Below are positions 34,982 through 45,521 of a stretch of 64,000 bases of DNA, one piece after another. A program made the translations under genes and the position numbers. Origin of the DNA: Leptospirales bacterium (GTDB taxonomy: Bacteria; Spirochaetota; Leptospiria; Leptospirales; Leptonemataceae). The stretch covers positions 1 through 64,000 of the forward strand of contig JAIBBM010000017.1 in the NCBI GenBank assembly GCA_019694685.1. Reading direction: 5' to 3'. Under the pieces are notes generated by a model. The model was not told where the DNA came from. It did no database searches and worked only from the letters and a program-made list of their open reading frames with translations. Each line of letters begins with the position of its first letter. Position 1 is the first letter of the stretch.

Positions 34982-36670
34982 ATGGATATTAGAAAAACGG
35001 CGTTCGCTCACGCAGAATCTCTGCAGCGCGGTGAATACACGGCGCTTGAGCTCGCACAAAGTTGTCTGGCAGAAGCAAAAAGAAGATCCAGCTTGAATAT
35101 TTTTCTCGCTCTCGATGAAGAGAGGGTGCTTTCGCAGGCCCGCGAGTCAGATGCGCGACGCAAGAATGGAAAATCACTGGGTATTCTCGACGGCATTCCG
35201 GTTGCGATCAAAGATAATATTTGCGCGAAAGGGGAAAAGACAACTTGCGCCTCCAAAATTCTTGAGAATTTTGAAGCGCCTTACGATGCGCATGTGATTG
35301 AACGTCTTCGTGCGAATGGAGCAGTTCTTTTTGGTAGAACCAATCTTGACGAATTCGCCATGGGTTCCTCGACAGAAAACTCTGCCTTCATGATTACAAA
35401 AAATCCGTGGGATGAATCTCGCGTTCCTGGCGGATCCTCTGGCGGATCTGCCGCAGCAGTAGGTGCGGGCATTGTGCCTCTTGCGCTCGGCTCAGACACA
35501 GGCGGATCGATTCGACAGCCTGCTTCTTTCTGTGGCATTCACGGCCTCAAACCCACATACGGGGCCGTTTCGCGATACGGCCTGGTTGCGTTTGCATCCA
35601 GTCTTGACCAGATCGGACCTTTCGCTCGCAGCGCGCAGGATGCATCCTTGTTGCTTGCGGCCATCGCCGGGCGTGATCTGCGAGATTCTACATCAAGCGC
35701 GGATTCTTCTAAAGTAGTTGCACCGTTTGGTGGCGCGCATTCAGACGCTGAAATTCGTAAACTCAGAATTGGATATTACCTGCCGGAGAAGAAGGACGGC
35801 TATGCCGCGGAAGTTCTCGCCGCGGTTCAGAAATCCGTAGACTATTTTGCTTCGAAGGGCGCGAAGATGGTCCCCGTCAAATCAGAGTACTGGGAATATT
35901 CAATTCCTATCTACTATATCCTCGCAACTGCAGAAGCTTCCAGCAATCTGAGTCGCTTCGATGGAATCAGATACGGACACCGCGCGAAAGGGGAAGAGCT
36001 CAAAGAGATCTATATTCGATCAAGAACGGAAGGGTTCGGTCCTGAAGTCAAAAGACGCATTCTGCTTGGAACGTTTGTTTTATCCGCCGGGTACTTTGAC
36101 GCATACTACGGCAAAGCGCAAAAAGCAAAAGCTCTCGTGCGCGCAGAATATATAGATTTCTTTAAGAACCTCGATTTCATTCTTCAGCCAACGTCTCCTA
36201 CGACTGCCTTCGCAATCGGCGAAAAAGCAAAGAACCCGATCGCTATGTATCAATCGGATATCCTCACCATTGCAGCGAATCTGGGCGGTGTGCCGGCGAT
36301 GAGTGTGCCGGCGGGAAGGGATGGCAAAGGATTGCCCATTGGCATTCAGATCACAGGAGCCCATTTCAGCGATCCTGACGTACTGCGTTTTGCGGAGACT
36401 TTGTCCTCCATTCCGGGCTTCGCCATCGAGGCAGGTGCAAGTCCAGAGAAAGCGCCTGCTGCAAGACCACAGCCATTGGCGAAATCAAAGCCAGCTACGA
36501 AGTCAAAGCCAGCCGCGAAATCAAAGCCAGCCGCGAAATCAAAGCCAGCCGCGAAGTCAAAGCCAGCCGCGAAATCAAAGCAAGCTACGAAGTCAAAGAC
36601 AGCTACGAAGTCAAAGACAGCTACGAAGTCAAAGACAGCTACGAAGTCAAAGACAAGCCGGAAGAAATAG
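34982..36670 (+). CDS. gatA: Aspartyl/glutamyl-tRNA amidotransferase subunit A with lysine-rich repeat tail
   Basis: The amidase subunit that releases ammonia from glutamine for tRNA-bound Glu or Asp. 562 residues; usual GatA is about 480-490. The amidase signature is intact: catalytic Lys in VAIKDNI (near 76), GGSSGGSAAAVGAG (Ser near 152), LGSDTGGSIRQPAS (Ser near 176). The amidase fold ends near residue 490. Then residues 501-560 are ten tandem hexapeptides of the KSKPAA/KSKTAT type, ending in KK, unlike any GatA tail I know. The repeat is imperfect at DNA level (18-base unit). Start ATG 34982, 5 bases after gatC. Confidence 0.93.
   Translation: MDIRKTAFAHAESLQRGEYTALELAQSCLAEAKRRSSLNIFLALDEERVLSQARESDARRKNGKSLGILDGIPVAIKDNICAKGEKTTCASKILENFEAPYDAHVIERLRANGAVLFGRTNLDEFAMGSSTENSAFMITKNPWDESRVPGGSSGGSAAAVGAGIVPLALGSDTGGSIRQPASFCGIHGLKPTYGAVSRYGLVAFASSLDQIGPFARSAQDASLLLAAIAGRDLRDSTSSADSSKVVAPFGGAHSDAEIRKLRIGYYLPEKKDGYAAEVLAAVQKSVDYFASKGAKMVPVKSEYWEYSIPIYYILATAEASSNLSRFDGIRYGHRAKGEELKEIYIRSRTEGFGPEVKRRILLGTFVLSAGYFDAYYGKAQKAKALVRAEYIDFFKNLDFILQPTSPTTAFAIGEKAKNPIAMYQSDILTIAANLGGVPAMSVPAGRDGKGLPIGIQITGAHFSDPDVLRFAETLSSIPGFAIEAGASPEKAPAARPQPLAKSKPATKSKPAAKSKPAAKSKPAAKSKPAAKSKQATKSKTATKSKTATKSKTATKSKTSRKK
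36482..36661 (+). repeat. Tandem repeat of ten 18-base units in gatA
   Basis: Ten in-frame 18-base units run without gap from codon 501 to 560 of gatA, each coding KSKxxx. Units 3 and 4 are identical, as are 7, 8 and 9; others differ at one to four bases. The pattern suits copy-number variation by slippage, always in frame since the unit is six codons. Confidence 0.9.
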
Positions 36671-36680
36671 AATTTCCCGC

Positions 36681-36703
36681 TGATTTTTGTAAGACAAAAA
36701 TCA
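36681..36703 (+). repeat. AT-rich perfect inverted repeat after gatA
   Basis: TGATTTTTGT (36681-36690) and ACAAAAATCA (36694-36703) form a 10-pair stem with a 3-base loop, 11 bases after the gatA stop and upstream of the cyclase gene. The A/T content and position suit a terminator for gatCA or a protein-binding site for the cyclase promoter. Confidence 0.55.
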
Positions 36704-36761
36704 TGCATCGCCCGGGTGGAAAATGGCTGACGCGGGTGGTCGTTTCTTGCGTTCATCGAAC

Positions 36762-38795
36762 ATGCGCACGCTGATCGCATGCATCCTTCTGGCTCTTGCC
36801 TCTTGCTCCGTCCGCACGGGTGAAGCGGAGCAGGGTGTTCTCGATCTCAGATCCTGGGATTCTCAGAGCGACGTCATCAGTCTGGACGGCGAATGGTTAT
36901 TCGCCCCGGGGCTATCTCCGCGCCCGGCTGACTTCCAGGTCGTCCGACTGCCCGCGGACAGCGATTTCCATTCTCAAAAAATCGAAACCGGCTGCGTCAC
37001 TCTGAAACTCAAACTGCGACTGCCTGAGAGCGTGAATAAGGTGGGTTTGATTTCAGGGAAGCAATTGAGCTCTCATCGCATCCTCTGGAACGAACGCGTC
37101 GTGGCCGGTGCGGGAACGCCCGCCTGTTCTGCACCTGAGTATGAGCCTTCTCTCGAACCATCCGTATCTTTCTGGAATGTGAAAGGTGGAGATTCTGAAA
37201 TTGTCTTACAGATTGCGAATTTTGATAACTACGAAATCTCAGCGGGGAGAATTCTCCTTGGTTCCGAAAAGACAGCTCAAACTTTTCTTTTGAGAAGAGT
37301 GGCGGGGGAAATTGTAACCCTCGGCGCTTTGATCATCGTTGCGTTCTACCATCTGGGGCTTTTCGCACTCAGGAGACGCGAGCTTTCGCATTTGATGGTA
37401 GGAGTTCTTTGTATTACAGGGCTTGCTCATTTTGCATCTTCCGGAATTCATCTCGTGCCACTCTATCTGAACCTGCCATACTCCATGTACGTTCGCACGG
37501 ACTATATATCGTGGTTTTTTGCGGGATCTGTTTTTGTGCACTACACGGTGCTCGCTTTGCGCCTGACTCCTCCTGTGTGGATTGTCCCGGCAAACTATGC
37601 CACATCCGTTGCTCTGACTCTCTTTACTCTTTTTACAAAACCAATCCTGTTCACCCAGATCACTCCATTCTTTGAAGTCGCCTTCGCGGTGCAATGCGCC
37701 TACTCGCTTTATCTGCTTTTGGACGGGATGCGGCGCGACAGGGAAGGCGCGCGCCTTCTGTTTGCGGGTGCGGTGATTCTGTTTGCTGCCATCGTAAACG
37801 ACGGACTGAATGAAAAAGACATCATTCATACGCAGGCTTTTGCTCCTGCCGGGCTCCTTATGTTTCTCGCGTTCGAAGGCCTTGTCACGGCGCGCGGCTT
37901 TGCCAGTGCGTTTGGAGCAGTGGAAGATTTGTCCGTTCGTCTCATAGATACAAACCAGGCATACACCAGGTTCATGCCTGCGGAGTTTCTGGGTTACATG
38001 GAGAAAGAGAGCATCACGGATGTTCGTCTGGGAGATCATATTCAGAAGGAGATGACCGTTGTCTTTGCGGATATTCGAGATTTCACTGCGATGTCGGAGA
38101 AAATGACACCAGCAGAAACGTTTGAATTCTTGAACGGATACCTTTCGCGTGTGGGACACATCATTCGTGACCATGAGGGCTGGATTGATAAGTACATCGG
38201 CGACGGCATCATGGCTCTATTTCCAAGGAGCGCAGACGACGCGGTCAAAAGCGCCATTGAAATGCAACATGAAATTCTTCGCTACAACAAGGAACGAGCG
38301 ACCAAGGGCAGGTCCCCCATTCATGTGGGAATTGGCATCCACACAGGCACCTTGATCATGGGAATCATTGGGGAAAACGAAAGAATGGAAGGCACTGTGA
38401 TCTCTGATGTGGTCAACGTTGCATCTCGCATAGAGCATTTAACCAAGGTGTATGCATCTTCGATTCTAATCAGCGGAGAAACCCTCGTAAATTTGGAAGA
38501 TTCTCTTGCGTATCACTTTCGCCTCCTCGGTCGAGTTCCAGTGAAGGGAAAAAGCAGACCGGTATCCGTGGTGGAAATCCTCGACGGCCGACCGGAGCTT
38601 GAGGTGATGCTTGCAACCAAAGTCGAATTTGAAAAAGGCTTCAACGCACTCATGATTGGACATGATCAGGATGCGATTCGCTGCTTTGAATACGTTCTTT
38701 CCCAGAATCCCGCAGACGGTGCGGCCGCGCTCTATCTGTCTCGCCTTCGCGGTACTGAGGATCCTTCCAAAGCAATCTTCATCCCAAGTCTATAG
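36762..38795 (+). CDS. Membrane adenylate/guanylate cyclase (class III) with 7TM sensor
   Basis: 677 residues. The N-terminus is a lipoprotein-like signal (LALASCS). An extracytoplasmic beta-domain (about 25-190; DGEWLFAPG) and seven membrane segments (about 200-385) resemble the 7TMR-DISM sensor class. A class III cyclase domain follows at about 420-610: VVFADIRDF (metal-binding Asp), YIGDGIMALF (second Asp, near 478), GIGIHTG and VVNVASRIE. The product should be a cyclic nucleotide. ATG 36762 is supported by CTGACG 35 bases upstream. It overlaps mnmC by 6 bases at its end. Confidence 0.85.
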   Translation: MRTLIACILLALASCSVRTGEAEQGVLDLRSWDSQSDVISLDGEWLFAPGLSPRPADFQVVRLPADSDFHSQKIETGCVTLKLKLRLPESVNKVGLISGKQLSSHRILWNERVVAGAGTPACSAPEYEPSLEPSVSFWNVKGGDSEIVLQIANFDNYEISAGRILLGSEKTAQTFLLRRVAGEIVTLGALIIVAFYHLGLFALRRRELSHLMVGVLCITGLAHFASSGIHLVPLYLNLPYSMYVRTDYISWFFAGSVFVHYTVLALRLTPPVWIVPANYATSVALTLFTLFTKPILFTQITPFFEVAFAVQCAYSLYLLLDGMRRDREGARLLFAGAVILFAAIVNDGLNEKDIIHTQAFAPAGLLMFLAFEGLVTARGFASAFGAVEDLSVRLIDTNQAYTRFMPAEFLGYMEKESITDVRLGDHIQKEMTVVFADIRDFTAMSEKMTPAETFEFLNGYLSRVGHIIRDHEGWIDKYIGDGIMALFPRSADDAVKSAIEMQHEILRYNKERATKGRSPIHVGIGIHTGTLIMGIIGENERMEGTVISDVVNVASRIEHLTKVYASSILISGETLVNLEDSLAYHFRLLGRVPVKGKSRPVSVVEILDGRPELEVMLATKVEFEKGFNALMIGHDQDAIRCFEYVLSQNPADGAAALYLSRLRGTEDPSKAIFIPSL

Positions 38796-40565
38796 CTTGT
38801 GTTTGATCGCATAACGGTTCTGAAAGTGATTCATCAGATCCGACTCTACAGGAACCGGCATTCCGCAGGCAAGAGATGCAATCACCTCGGCCGCAAGTGG
38901 TGCACTTACAATTCCCCTGGAGCCGTGAGCGGTGGATAGAAACGCATGATCGCCTAACTGCCCGAAGATGGCAAATCTGTCTTTCGCAGATATGCGATAT
39001 CCAACTCTTCCATCCAGTAGAGTTTCAAAATGAGGCACATCCGGGATGGCGTTTCGCAATTTCTCGAGGATTTCATTCTGGCCTTCTATGTGAGGCGATG
39101 ATGTGGTGTCTGTCCTGCTGTAGGTAGACCCGGCAGTCCAGAAATCGTTACCAGGAATCAAGTATCCGTCCGCGCAAATCACTGTTCGTAGAGTTTCGTT
39201 CCAGGGCGGAATGTAGTGTATTTGTCCGCGGGTGGCGCTTACCGGTGCGTCTACGAATTGCGGGGTGCCCGTTCCGGCGCAGTAGAAGAGGCAGTCTGCG
39301 TCGACTGTGGTTTGTGCGGTTGTGATGCGAAAACCGGAATCCATTTTTTCTACGCGAGCTACCGATTGGCCGTATAACGTCTGTGCATTGGATTGTAGGA
39401 TCAATCTCTGAGTTAAGTCGGAAGGGGAAAGGAATCCGGCTCCGGGAAACAGAACTCCAGGAAATGGAATGTCAACCCCTGTAACTCTGGATGCTTCCGG
39501 CCTCGAAAGGATTCGTCCCAGTTCCGCAGGCCAGACAGAGATAGCTCTTTGCATTCGCTGCAATTCCTTTTCATCTTCCGCCGCCTGGAAGACTCCGCAA
39601 AAATTTGTGGGAAAATTCAATGAGCGCAGAAGAGAGCATAGATACTCAAATCCAGCCAGAGTCCATCTGCTCCATGGCGTAGGCGAAGCGGCCAGAACCG
39701 GCTGGAAGACTCCTCTTCTGTTTCCAGAACCTTCCCGCGCAGGCTTGTCCTGTCTGTCTATGATCGTGCAGGGCACTCCTCTTTTGGCCAGGGAAAAAGC
39801 AGTGCTCGCGCCCGCAATCCCCGCTCCAATTACAACTGCATGCGAAGGGGTCTGCCGGCGTGGCGTTCCAGGCATGGACCCTCTGATCATCTCTCTCTTT
39901 GTTCCAAAGCCTGGAGTCTTCTCTACTGCGAACCCGGCTTCTATGAGCGCGCGGCGAACATGTCCCGCAGACGTAAAGGAGGCGAGTGTGGTTCCAGGAC
40001 CAGAAATCCGCGCAAGCTCCAGAGCAATTTCGCGTGACCACATATCTTCATTCTGTCTGGGCGCAAAGCCATCCAGGAAGAGCGCATCGAATCTTCCGCG
40101 GACCAGCGGCAGGATTTCCGACACATCTCCAATCATCAGAGTCAGAATCACGCGAGGGGAAAGAACGATGTGATGAAATCCATGAGTCCATGGCGCATAA
40201 CGTTCGATGAGCGTTTCGCATGGAAGCCCGGGATAGGTGCGAAGTGCTCGGATTAGATCCTCTTTTTTGAGAGGATGTTTTTCCACGGAAAAAAAGTGAA
40301 GAAGGCCGGAGGGAGAAGTTCTCTCAAATAGATCAGAAGCGATCAGAAAATTGAGGCCAGTGCCGAATCCGGTCTCCAGGATGGAAAAGTTGCCTGGCTG
40401 TTTGAAGCGAGTTTCTAGATCATTTCCGCGGATGAATACTGCAGTGCTTTCTTCGATTCCTGCTTTTTTAGAGAAATAAACGTCCTGATAGACAGTAGAC
40501 CAGGGTTCATCGTCGCGCCATTCTATGATCGCTGGAACGACCGGGGCGCTGAAGAGCGGTTTCAC
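38790..40565 (-). CDS. mnmC: Bifunctional tRNA 5-methylaminomethyl-2-thiouridine synthesis protein MnmC
   Basis: 591 residues. The N-terminal half is the SAM methyltransferase (MnmC2): [12 protein letters not shown] (SAM loop), [17 protein letters not shown]. The C-terminal half is the FAD oxidase (MnmC1): [17 protein letters not shown] and closing [17 protein letters not shown]. It converts cmnm5s2U34 to nm5s2U and then mnm5s2U in tRNAs for Lys, Glu and Gln. It starts with GTG overlapping the tyrS stop (GTGA), so the two tRNA-related genes are coupled. Fusion of both halves is the normal state. Confidence 0.93.
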   Translation of the reverse strand: MKPLFSAPVVPAIIEWRDDEPWSTVYQDVYFSKKAGIEESTAVFIRGNDLETRFKQPGNFSILETGFGTGLNFLIASDLFERTSPSGLLHFFSVEKHPLKKEDLIRALRTYPGLPCETLIERYAPWTHGFHHIVLSPRVILTLMIGDVSEILPLVRGRFDALFLDGFAPRQNEDMWSREIALELARISGPGTTLASFTSAGHVRRALIEAGFAVEKTPGFGTKREMIRGSMPGTPRRQTPSHAVVIGAGIAGASTAFSLAKRGVPCTIIDRQDKPAREGSGNRRGVFQPVLAASPTPWSRWTLAGFEYLCSLLRSLNFPTNFCGVFQAAEDEKELQRMQRAISVWPAELGRILSRPEASRVTGVDIPFPGVLFPGAGFLSPSDLTQRLILQSNAQTLYGQSVARVEKMDSGFRITTAQTTVDADCLFYCAGTGTPQFVDAPVSATRGQIHYIPPWNETLRTVICADGYLIPGNDFWTAGSTYSRTDTTSSPHIEGQNEILEKLRNAIPDVPHFETLLDGRVGYRISAKDRFAIFGQLGDHAFLSTAHGSRGIVSAPLAAEVIASLACGMPVPVESDLMNHFQNRYAIKHKL

Positions 40566-41782
40566 CCCTGAACAACCAGGTATTTTTTCTTTCCGATTTT
40601 GAAAGAGTAAGTACCTGGCAGTTTCAGCACATAGTCTCTGGACGTAATGGTTTCGAGATCGTCTCCCATTTTTACAGCGCCCTGCTCAATGAGTTTTCGC
40701 GCTGCCGTAAGACTGGCCTCCACTCCGCCGTCCACCATTGCCTGAACCAGGCTGATTTCTGATTTTCCTTTCAAGTCGAGCACTTTTGCGTCTGGCGGCA
40801 AAACCAGTCCCTTTCGTTCGCTCTTTTCTTTTTCCCAGAGCAATCGCGCTTCTTTGCCGCTGCCAGCAGGATGGTAGTCATCTACGATGGTAGCCGCCAG
40901 GATTTTTTTTGCCTCGAACGGATCTGCAATCCAGCCTTCAATTTGTGCAACCGTATAATCCGTAAGTAGTACGAAATAGTTTCTCAAAATAGAATCTGGA
41001 ATCGACATGATTTTCGCAAACATGCTGTAAGGTGCTTCCGTAATCCCAACGTAGTTCCCGTAGGACTTGGACATTTTCTTTTCGCCGTCGAGGCCTACGA
41101 GTAGAGGGACAGTGAGGATGGACTGACCCTCTTTTCCAAATCGTTCCTGCAAGTCGCGTCCAACGAGTAGATTGAACTTTTGATCCGTTCCTCCGAGCTC
41201 CACATCTGATTCGAGCGCAACCGAGTCATAGCCCTGAACAAGTGGATACATGAACTCGATGAGGCTGATGGAATCGCCTGCCTTGAGCCTTTTTGTGAAG
41301 TCGTCGCGCTCAATCATTCGAGCCACTGTCATTTGTGCGGTCAGACCCAGAACATCTGCGAAAGTCATTTTATCGCACCATTCTGAATTAAAGCGAATGG
41401 TTGTTTTGGATTTGTCCAGAATGCGAAATACCTGATCTGAGTAAGTCTTTGCGTTTTGTTCAATTTCCGCGCGAGTCATCTGCTTTCGCGTCGCAGATCT
41501 TCCCGTTGGATCACCGATCATTCCTGTGAAGTCGCCTATGAGAAACAGTACCTCATGACCCAGTTCCTGGAAATGTTTCATCTTTCGCAGAAGCACAGTG
41601 TGACCCAGGTGCAGATCCGGTGCGGTTGGATCAAAGCCCGCCTTGATCCGAAGCGGTTTGCCAGTCTTGCTGCTCTTGATCAGCTTGTCTATGAGAGCCC
41701 CTTCAGGCAGGATTTCGTCTGCGCCCCGGCGGATTTTTTCGAAGGCAGCCTGAATGGCGGGAGGAATCTTTTTCTCTGTCAT
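40562..41782 (-). CDS. tyrS: Tyrosyl-tRNA synthetase
   Basis: A class I synthetase, 406 residues from ATG 41782. HIGH-type motif in [13 protein letters not shown], and KMSKS in [10 protein letters not shown]. The C-terminal S4-like RNA-binding part spans about 335-406 ([13 protein letters not shown]). It has the compact fold of the TyrZ/eubacterial subgroup. AAAGGA precedes the ATG; TTGACA is 38 bases upstream. An ORF start at 41872 would overlap xerC and lacks support. mnmC follows by a GTGA overlap. Confidence 0.95.
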   Translation of the reverse strand: MTEKKIPPAIQAAFEKIRRGADEILPEGALIDKLIKSSKTGKPLRIKAGFDPTAPDLHLGHTVLLRKMKHFQELGHEVLFLIGDFTGMIGDPTGRSATRKQMTRAEIEQNAKTYSDQVFRILDKSKTTIRFNSEWCDKMTFADVLGLTAQMTVARMIERDDFTKRLKAGDSISLIEFMYPLVQGYDSVALESDVELGGTDQKFNLLVGRDLQERFGKEGQSILTVPLLVGLDGEKKMSKSYGNYVGITEAPYSMFAKIMSIPDSILRNYFVLLTDYTVAQIEGWIADPFEAKKILAATIVDDYHPAGSGKEARLLWEKEKSERKGLVLPPDAKVLDLKGKSEISLVQAMVDGGVEASLTAARKLIEQGAVKMGDDLETITSRDYVLKLPGTYSFKIGKKKYLVVQG

Positions 41783-41813
41783 GGGTCCTTTCACCGGGCC
41801 GATCTGAGGGCAG

Positions 41814-41848
41814 TTGTCAAACCAAATCCGCTGTGACCTGCCGATAAT
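41814..41848. promoter_or_regulatory. Divergent promoter region, tyrS and xerC
   Basis: On the minus strand TTGACA (41820-41815) lies 38 bases before the tyrS ATG; on the plus strand the overlapping TTGTCA is 23 bases from GATAAT (41843-41848), which ends 5 bases before the xerC ATG. xerC has no Shine-Dalgarno, so a leaderless start is plausible. Confidence 0.4.
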
Positions 41849-41853
41849 CGAAT

Positions 41854-42792
41854 ATGACCGCCGAGGAAGCATTGCAACTGTTCAAAGACTACCTCATCGT
41901 GGAGCGCGATCGGTCACAGCATACAGTTCGAGCGTATACTTCGGATGTGCGAGAATTCATGGAGTTTGTTTCCCGGTCAGGAATCGATCTGTTTGAGGTA
42001 GAGCACACGGACCTCCGCGCCTTTTTTGCTGAAATCACGGGTGCCGGAATGCACAACGGCCATGCCAGAAAACGGAAACTGGACGCAAGATCGCAAAGAC
42101 GCAAACTTGCAAGCGTGCGTACATTTTATTCGTTTCTGGTTCTGCGCGACATCATAAGCAACAATCCGGCAAAAGAAATACGATCTCCTCGCATGAAAAA
42201 GAATCTACCAGGCTTCATTCCTTACGAAGAAATGCGCACTCTATTGGAAGATGGTCCGGATCGTCAGGGCAATCTGGCGGCGGAAAGAAAAATTCGAGAC
42301 ACAGCACTTATGGAGATTCTTTATTCGAGTGGAATGCGAATTTCCGAAGCACTCTCTCTGAACGTGATGAATGAATCGGAAGATCTCACTCAGCTTAAGA
42401 TTCTGGGAAAGGGTAGAAGAGAGAGAATTATTTTTCTGGGCGACTCTGCCAGGGCTGCTCTCGTGCATTACCTCAAAGTGCGCGATCAGTTTCGTCCGGC
42501 AACGCAGAAGTTGTTTGTGAATCGCGACGGCGGCCCACTGAGCGATCGCGGCGTGCGAAAGATCATGGTAGAATTGCAGAGAGCTTCAGGACTGCAGAGG
42601 CGAGTTCATCCTCATCGGTTTCGTCATAGCATGGCTACTGATTTGCTCAACGAAGGCGCGGACATTCGCGCAGTGCAGGAGTTGCTTGGACACCGCAGCC
42701 TGGCAAGCACTCAGGTATATACAGGAGTTTCAAAGGATCGTCTCAAAGAAGTGTATCGACGGTCTCATCCACACGGCCGGTCTCTGGACTGA
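41854..42792 (+). CDS. xerC: Tyrosine recombinase XerC/XerD
   Basis: 312 residues. A SAM-like core-binding domain (1-115) precedes the catalytic domain with all residues: Arg162 ([10 protein letters not shown]), Lys186 (LGKGRRER), His254 and Arg257 (HPHRFRH), His280 (LLGHRS) and Tyr289 (STQVYTG). It resolves chromosome dimers at dif. XerC or XerD cannot be told apart here; the hslVU context matches the codV-clpQY arrangement. There is no mobile-element flank, and GC does not differ from neighbours. The ATG is 71 bases from tyrS, divergent. Confidence 0.9.
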   Translation: MTAEEALQLFKDYLIVERDRSQHTVRAYTSDVREFMEFVSRSGIDLFEVEHTDLRAFFAEITGAGMHNGHARKRKLDARSQRRKLASVRTFYSFLVLRDIISNNPAKEIRSPRMKKNLPGFIPYEEMRTLLEDGPDRQGNLAAERKIRDTALMEILYSSGMRISEALSLNVMNESEDLTQLKILGKGRRERIIFLGDSARAALVHYLKVRDQFRPATQKLFVNRDGGPLSDRGVRKIMVELQRASGLQRRVHPHRFRHSMATDLLNEGADIRAVQELLGHRSLASTQVYTGVSKDRLKEVYRRSHPHGRSLD

Positions 42793-42837
42793 ACCTAAAA
42801 CGGTTTGCCCGCCGGAGAGACTCTGTGAAAAAGGACT

Positions 42838-43371
42838 ATGTCCGATTTTCATTCGACTACAATTCTATGTGTGCGCCGCGACAATCGCACTGTGATTGGC
42901 GGAGATGGTCAGGTCAGTCTTGGCCCCACGATCATGAAAAGTGGAGCGCGCAAAATTAGAAAACTCGCCGGCAGAGAGATACTTTCTGGATTCGCCGGTG
43001 CGTCTGCGGATGCTTTTACTCTCTTTGAATTGTTTGAGAAAAAAGTAGAACAGTATCAGAACAATGTGGGTCGCGCTGCTGTGGAACTGGCGCGGGAATG
43101 GCGCACGGACAGAATGCTGCGAAGACTCGAGGCAATGCTCGTCGTCGCGGACAACAAAGAAATGTATCTGATCAGCGGAACAGGGGACGTCATTGCTCCA
43201 GATGACGGAGTGCTCGCAGTGGGCTCCGGTGGGAACTATGCTCTTGCTTCCGCGCGTGCTCTAGTTGCGAATACTCAAATGTCTGCCAGAGAAATCGTGG
43301 AGAAATCGTTACAGATTGCGGCGGATATCTGCATTTATACAAATCACAACATTGCAATTGAGGAACTATGA
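42838..43371 (+). CDS. hslV: ATP-dependent protease subunit HslV (ClpQ)
   Basis: 177 residues, the proteasome-related peptidase of the HslUV complex. The catalytic N-terminal Thr is Thr7 in [10 protein letters not shown], exposed after removing a six-residue propeptide. Further match: [23 protein letters not shown], and the end [22 protein letters not shown] precedes ATG 42838. It lies 45 bases after xerC and overlaps hslU by ATGA, which secures stoichiometric co-translation. Confidence 0.95.
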   Translation: MSDFHSTTILCVRRDNRTVIGGDGQVSLGPTIMKSGARKIRKLAGREILSGFAGASADAFTLFELFEKKVEQYQNNVGRAAVELAREWRTDRMLRRLEAMLVVADNKEMYLISGTGDVIAPDDGVLAVGSGGNYALASARALVANTQMSAREIVEKSLQIAADICIYTNHNIAIEEL

Positions 43372-44813
43372 ACGATCTCGATCATTTGACTCCCGCGCAG
43401 ATCGTAAGCGAACTCGATAAGTACATCGTCGGGCAAAACGCAGCGAAGAAGGCCGTGGCCATTGCGATTCGCAATAGAATCAGAAGACGCAAACTGCCTC
43501 CGGAGATTCAGGAAGAGATCTATCCCAAAAACATTCTGATGATCGGTCCTACCGGATGCGGAAAAACTGAAATTGCGCGAAGAATGTCACGCCTGCTCAA
43601 TGCTCCCTTTTTAAAAGTGGAAGCAACCAAGTACACGGAAGTGGGCTACGTGGGTCGGGACGTTGAGTCCATGGTGCGCGATTTGCTCAACACTGCTATC
43701 TCTCTGGTAAAGAAGGAATACCGCGAGAAGGTGGAGGTGGACGCAAAGAACGCAGCAGAGGAAAGACTGCTCGATCTTCTACTTCCATCTTCCTCTCACC
43801 ATAAGGAACCCGCCGCAGGATCTAATTTTTCGGACCTGGTGGCCAATATCTCTAACATTGGTGCGCGCATTCAAACTGGAATGAACGTGGAAGAAAAACA
43901 GAAAGATCCAGAAGAAGAATCCAGGCACGCCCGTGCTCGCGAACTGATGAAGCAGAAACTGGCAGATGGTTCTATGGAAGACAGAGAAGTGGAATTTGAT
44001 GTGCAGGCTCAGGCATCTCCCATGGTCCAGGTTCTGTCCGGCCACAACATGGAAGAGATAGACATGCAGGTGCAAAACATGCTGGGAGATTTTCTTCCAA
44101 AGAAAAATCGCAAGCGAAAGCTACCCATTTCAGAAGCGCGCAAGATTCTACTCAACGAAGAAATTGAAAGACTTGTGGATCAGGACCGCGTGATCGTGGA
44201 AGCCATTCGCAGGACAGAACAGACTGGAATCATTTTCATCGATGAAATGGACAAGATCTGCGGAAAATCAGCGGGAAGTGGTCCTGACGTTTCGCGCGAA
44301 GGTGTGCAGAGAGATTTGCTTCCGATTGTAGAGGGAGCCACCATCACTACCAGACACGGCCCCGTAAAGACGGATCACGTTTTGTTCATTGCTGCGGGTG
44401 CATTCCATCAATCCAGGCCCTCTGACTTAATTCCTGAAATTCAGGGTAGATTTCCAATTCGAGTGGAGCTGGAAAAACTCACTGAAAAGGATTTCAGGCA
44501 AATCCTGGTTGGTCCGCGCAATTCGCTCACAGAGCAGGCCCGCCAGCTTCTGGCAACAGAACAGGTGGAAGTAGTATTTATGGAAGATGGCCTCGATGAG
44601 CTGGCTCAGTTTGCGCATCGAGTCAACGAAGAAACAGAAAACATTGGCGCGCGTCGCCTGCACACGATTCTGGATCGTCTTCTTGAGGATTTATCCTTTC
44701 GCGCCCCGGATCTGGCGGCGGATCAGAGGAGAGTTGTGATTGATCGTGCTTTTGTTCTTGAGAGGCTAAAGCCTGTGATGGAAGATCGTGATCTTTCTCG
44801 CTACATCCTTTAA
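43368..44813 (+). CDS. hslU: ATP-dependent protease ATPase subunit HslU (ClpY)
   Basis: 481 residues, the AAA+ unfoldase that feeds HslV. N-domain [17 protein letters not shown]; Walker [10 protein letters not shown]; pore/loop and [12 protein letters not shown]-domain (about 110-245, charged and less conserved, [14 protein letters not shown]); Walker B FIDEMDKI; sensor and [12 protein letters not shown] near the end. The C-terminal RYIL-type tail docks into HslV. Starts inside the hslV stop (ATGA). Confidence 0.97.
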   Translation: MNDLDHLTPAQIVSELDKYIVGQNAAKKAVAIAIRNRIRRRKLPPEIQEEIYPKNILMIGPTGCGKTEIARRMSRLLNAPFLKVEATKYTEVGYVGRDVESMVRDLLNTAISLVKKEYREKVEVDAKNAAEERLLDLLLPSSSHHKEPAAGSNFSDLVANISNIGARIQTGMNVEEKQKDPEEESRHARARELMKQKLADGSMEDREVEFDVQAQASPMVQVLSGHNMEEIDMQVQNMLGDFLPKKNRKRKLPISEARKILLNEEIERLVDQDRVIVEAIRRTEQTGIIFIDEMDKICGKSAGSGPDVSREGVQRDLLPIVEGATITTRHGPVKTDHVLFIAAGAFHQSRPSDLIPEIQGRFPIRVELEKLTEKDFRQILVGPRNSLTEQARQLLATEQVEVVFMEDGLDELAQFAHRVNEETENIGARRLHTILDRLLEDLSFRAPDLAADQRRVVIDRAFVLERLKPVMEDRDLSRYIL

Positions 44814-44819
44814 ACAGGG

Positions 44820-45521
44820 CTAAATGCCATCTCCATGATGGCGTCTGCTCTGGTCCAGGTGCCCGCGGATTCTTCCGAGTATGGATTGTGGAATTCCGAT
44901 CCCGAGCTGAGAGAGTCTATCCTGATATTTCATAAGCGAATAGTTGTGTTTCGAGCTTTTGACCAGCTCGTCGAATAACGTCCACAAATATGGCTTCATC
45001 TTCTCTACCAGCTCCTGGTTTTCGAGAAGGGCTTTGTGGTATGGTCTGAGCAATCTGGCGTTCACTCCGCGGCATACACTGCGATAGAATGCGAATCTCA
45101 AAAGGCAGCTGGATTCAGGATCTCCTTTCTCCAGATCTCTCTTCAGTAAATTCAGATTAATACAGTCCACTACCTGCACCGGGTAAGGCGAATCGCTGAT
45201 TCCGCGAATCCACGTGTGGATCAGTAAATTTTCCACATATTGCTGAGTGCGGCAGTGAGGAGAGGGGCATTCGCCTTCGTATCCATCTTCGCAGACTACG
45301 TAGAGAACCAGATCCACGTCTGAGTTCTCTGTTGCCAGACCAAAGTTCACGCTTCCCATGACGTCAAAACCTACGGGAAGACCTGCCTCTGCAATCACGC
45401 GTGCGAAGGAGCGAAACTGTTTGATTCTGCGACGAGAAGCTTCTGTTTCGTGCTGCCTGAAATACTTCTTGAGTTCGTTGAACTCTTCTACCAGAGGGTG
45501 ATCCTGAAACGGAGGAATCAT
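44820..45521 (-). CDS. Nucleotidyltransferase of the pol beta superfamily with Cys-rich insert
   Basis: 233 residues. The nucleotidyltransferase signature is at 56-73, GSVNFGLATENSDVDLVLY: Gly56, Ser57 and the metal-binding Asp68 and Asp70. A third catalytic Asp may lie in VVDCINLN. Just after the signature is a Cys/His cluster (CEDGYEGEC-PSPHC), likely a metal site or knuckle. The C-terminal half is helical. The specific substrate (RNA, antibiotic, protein) cannot be told. ATG overlaps the stop of the metallophosphoesterase (ATGA), linking the pair. It is not the small MNT toxin partner type. Confidence 0.75.
   Translation of the reverse strand: MIPPFQDHPLVEEFNELKKYFRQHETEASRRRIKQFRSFARVIAEAGLPVGFDVMGSVNFGLATENSDVDLVLYVVCEDGYEGECPSPHCRTQQYVENLLIHTWIRGISDSPYPVQVVDCINLNLLKRDLEKGDPESSCLLRFAFYRSVCRGVNARLLRPYHKALLENQELVEKMKPYLWTLFDELVKSSKHNYSLMKYQDRLSQLGIGIPQSILGRIRGHLDQSRRHHGDGI

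Noticed and set aside
36482-36661. CRISPR-like array
   Set aside because: 18-base units without spacers, in frame within gatA; it is a protein-coding tandem repeat.
37239-38174. 311-codon minus-strand frame within the cyclase gene
   Set aside because: Antisense to a well-supported cyclase; composition is basic and without domains.
41854-42792. Integrase marking a mobile element
   Set aside because: The recombinase has XerC/D features, sits in the housekeeping xerC-hslVU cluster, and no attachment repeats or phage genes flank it.
44820-45521. MNT/HEPN toxin-antitoxin nucleotidyltransferase
   Set aside because: Protein is too long, has an added Cys cluster, and no HEPN partner is adjacent.
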